In this document: positions 5,478 to 6,629 of the stretch, piece after piece
Position numbering within the stretch: the stretch's first letter is position 1
Layout of the letters: the number at the start of each line of letters is the position of its first letter
Assembly (NCBI GenBank): GCA_030698645.1
Contig: JAUYMV010000102.1
Location: 1 to 6,629, forward strand
Direction: 5' to 3'
From: Mesorhizobium sp.
GTDB taxonomy: Bacteria; Pseudomonadota; Alphaproteobacteria; Rhizobiales; Rhizobiaceae
Length of the DNA: 6,629 bases
The notes under the pieces: model-generated
Databases searched by the model: none
The model's input: only the letters and a program-made list of their open reading frames with translations
What the model was told of the DNA's origin: nothing
Program-made: the position numbers and the translations under genes

Positions 5478-6629
5478 GCGAAGACCCCGTGCACGAACCA
5501 GCGCGGCGGCCGGCCAACGTCGCCATAAAAGCCCTCGCGGAACAGCCAGTAGCGGCGGCCGGCCGGGTCCTCGATGCGAAAATAGTCGCGCGTCAGAAAG
5601 GCCGTGTCGTCATGGCGTTCCTCGCCATCCATGCCGGCTCCGTCGCTCCAGGCCTCTCCGGCGCCTTCCCGGTTATCAGGCGTGGCCGCCGTCACCGCCG
5701 GCAGCCCGTCCGCGCGCCACCATTCCGGGGCGATGCGCTCGGGACCCTCCGAACGGGCGACGCGGTAGAGCGCGCGGCGCCAGCGGAAATTGAGCGGTGG
5801 ACCCTCCGGCACCTCGGAGGTAACCTCGACCGGCTCGGGATGGCGAAACAGGCGGAGCGGGCGCACCGGCGCCCGGACCCGCTGGCCTGCATTCCCGGCC
5901 TTGCCGCCGACCCCATTGAGTGGCTGCTCTCCGCCCGGGGCAAATCCGACGGCGCGCTCCGGCAGATGGCTCGGCGCAAGAACCGGCTGCACGATGGCGT
6001 CCGGGCCAAGGCGGGCGCGGATGCGGTCGGCGAAGAGCGCGATGTCGTCGGCCTCGTCCGCTGCCTCGCCCGACAGGTCGGTCTGTGTCTCGGCAATATC
6101 GGCCGACGCCAGCACCGACAGGCGCAGCAGATCGAAGCCATAGCCGGCATCGAGCTCGTCGCCGATCGCCGCCAGCTTCTCGTGAAACAGCTTCTGGATC
6201 AGGCGCGGCTCGCGCAGCGCGCGCGCGGTGGCGATGCCGACCCTGCTGACGGCGCCATCGACGCGGAACAGCCGGAGTTCCAGCCGGCGCGCGCCCTCGC
6301 CGCGGCGCTCCAGCTCGGATTTCAGCGTCTCGGCCAGGAGCAGGACAAGCCGCTCGATGTCCTCCACCAGGCCGATCGGCTCGGCCAGCTGCCGCTCCAC
6401 GGAGAGCGAGGCGACCGGCAGGCGGGGCGAAACCGCTTCCTCGAGCCGTCCGAGCGCCTGATCCAAGCGGAGCATCAGCGTGACGCCGAAGCGGCGCACC
6501 AGCGGCGCGCGCGGCGCCGCCATGATGGCGCCGGCGGTCTTCAGCCCGACGCTTTCGAGCCCGGCGCGGGCCGTCGCGTCGAGCCGCAGCGCCGGCAGCG
6601 GCAGCGGCGCCAGCAGCGCCGCCTCGGCG
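5474..6629 (-). CDS. imuB: ImuB, Y-family polymerase-like mutasome protein, 5' end missing
   Basis: The frame runs open through the right edge, so the start and the Y-family palm are outside the window; 384 residues are visible. The first part is a helix-hairpin-helix thumb ([18 protein letters not shown], then RRFG and LDQALGR). A little-finger-like region follows, including [10 protein letters not shown]. Next come [69 protein letters not shown] and the terminal [10 protein letters not shown], all typical of the ImuB C-terminus. Known for the family: ImuB has usually lost the catalytic acidic residues. It acts as an adaptor that binds the sliding clamp and recruits DnaE2 and ImuA. Whether the catalytic residues are lost here cannot be judged. 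A low-conservation acidic/Gly linker (about 5600-5713) separates EWWR from TRDYFR. It overlaps dnaE2 by 4 bp, so the two form one transcription unit; imuA and a LexA box are expected upstream, beyond 6629. Confidence 0.95.
   Translation of the reverse strand, partial: AEAALLAPLPLPALRLDATARAGLESVGLKTAGAIMAAPRAPLVRRFGVTLMLRLDQALGRLEEAVSPRLPVASLSVERQLAEPIGLVEDIERLVLLLAETLKSELERRGEGARRLELRLFRVDGAVSRVGIATARALREPRLIQKLFHEKLAAIGDELDAGYGFDLLRLSVLASADIAETQTDLSGEAADEADDIALFADRIRARLGPDAIVQPVLAPSHLPERAVGFAPGGEQPLNGVGGKAGNAGQRVRAPVRPLRLFRHPEPVEVTSEVPEGPPLNFRWRRALYRVARSEGPERIAPEWWRADGLPAVTAATPDNREGAGEAWSDGAGMDGEERHDDTAFLTRDYFRIEDPAGRRYWLFREGFYGDVGRPPRWFVHGVFA

Overview
This GC-rich window comes from a bacterial chromosome, most likely an alphaproteobacterium of the Rhizobiales (Mesorhizobium-like). 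That assignment is inferred from the gene order, the Rhizobiales-type sequences of the YbbN, LON-domain and Trm112 proteins, and the presence of an ImuB/DnaE2 cassette. No database search was possible. Base composition and codon use look uniform throughout, and no mobile element, CRISPR array, tRNA or rRNA was seen.

Layout. The left part (about 1-2088) is on the + strand. It holds the 3' portion of a chaperedoxin gene (YbbN/CnoX: thioredoxin fold plus TPR, with an intact CGPC), then a stand-alone LON substrate-binding-domain protein (GTG start at 1030), then a 74-residue Trm112/YcaR-like protein. The gaps between them are 122 and 162 bp. Each gap holds a possible hairpin but no convincing promoter. 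The right part (2100-6629) is on the - strand. It holds the 3' part of imuB, cut by the right edge, followed by a complete dnaE2. The two genes overlap by 4 bp (ATGA). The two gene groups converge with only 11 bp between their stop codons (Trm112 at 2086-2088, DnaE2 at 2100-2102).

How the genes work together. ImuB (a Y-family polymerase relative) and DnaE2 (error-prone C-family polymerase) belong to the known ImuA-ImuB-DnaE2 mutasome, which carries out SOS-induced mutagenic translesion synthesis. imuA and the LexA-controlled promoter are expected beyond the right edge, and no GTTC-N7-GTTC box is visible here. The + strand genes look like housekeeping proteostasis or translation-support genes. 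CnoX is a holdase/redox protein, the LON domain is a substrate-recognition module without an ATPase or protease, and Trm112-like proteins are methyltransferase activators in eukaryotes and archaea. A functional link between the two gene groups is not supported.

I found no clearly undescribed system. The points most worth a second look are the CnoX/stand-alone LON pairing, loss of the zinc ligands in the Trm112-like protein, possible sliding-clamp motifs in both DnaE2 and ImuB, loss of PHP metal ligands in DnaE2, and an imperfect inverted repeat across the convergent junction.
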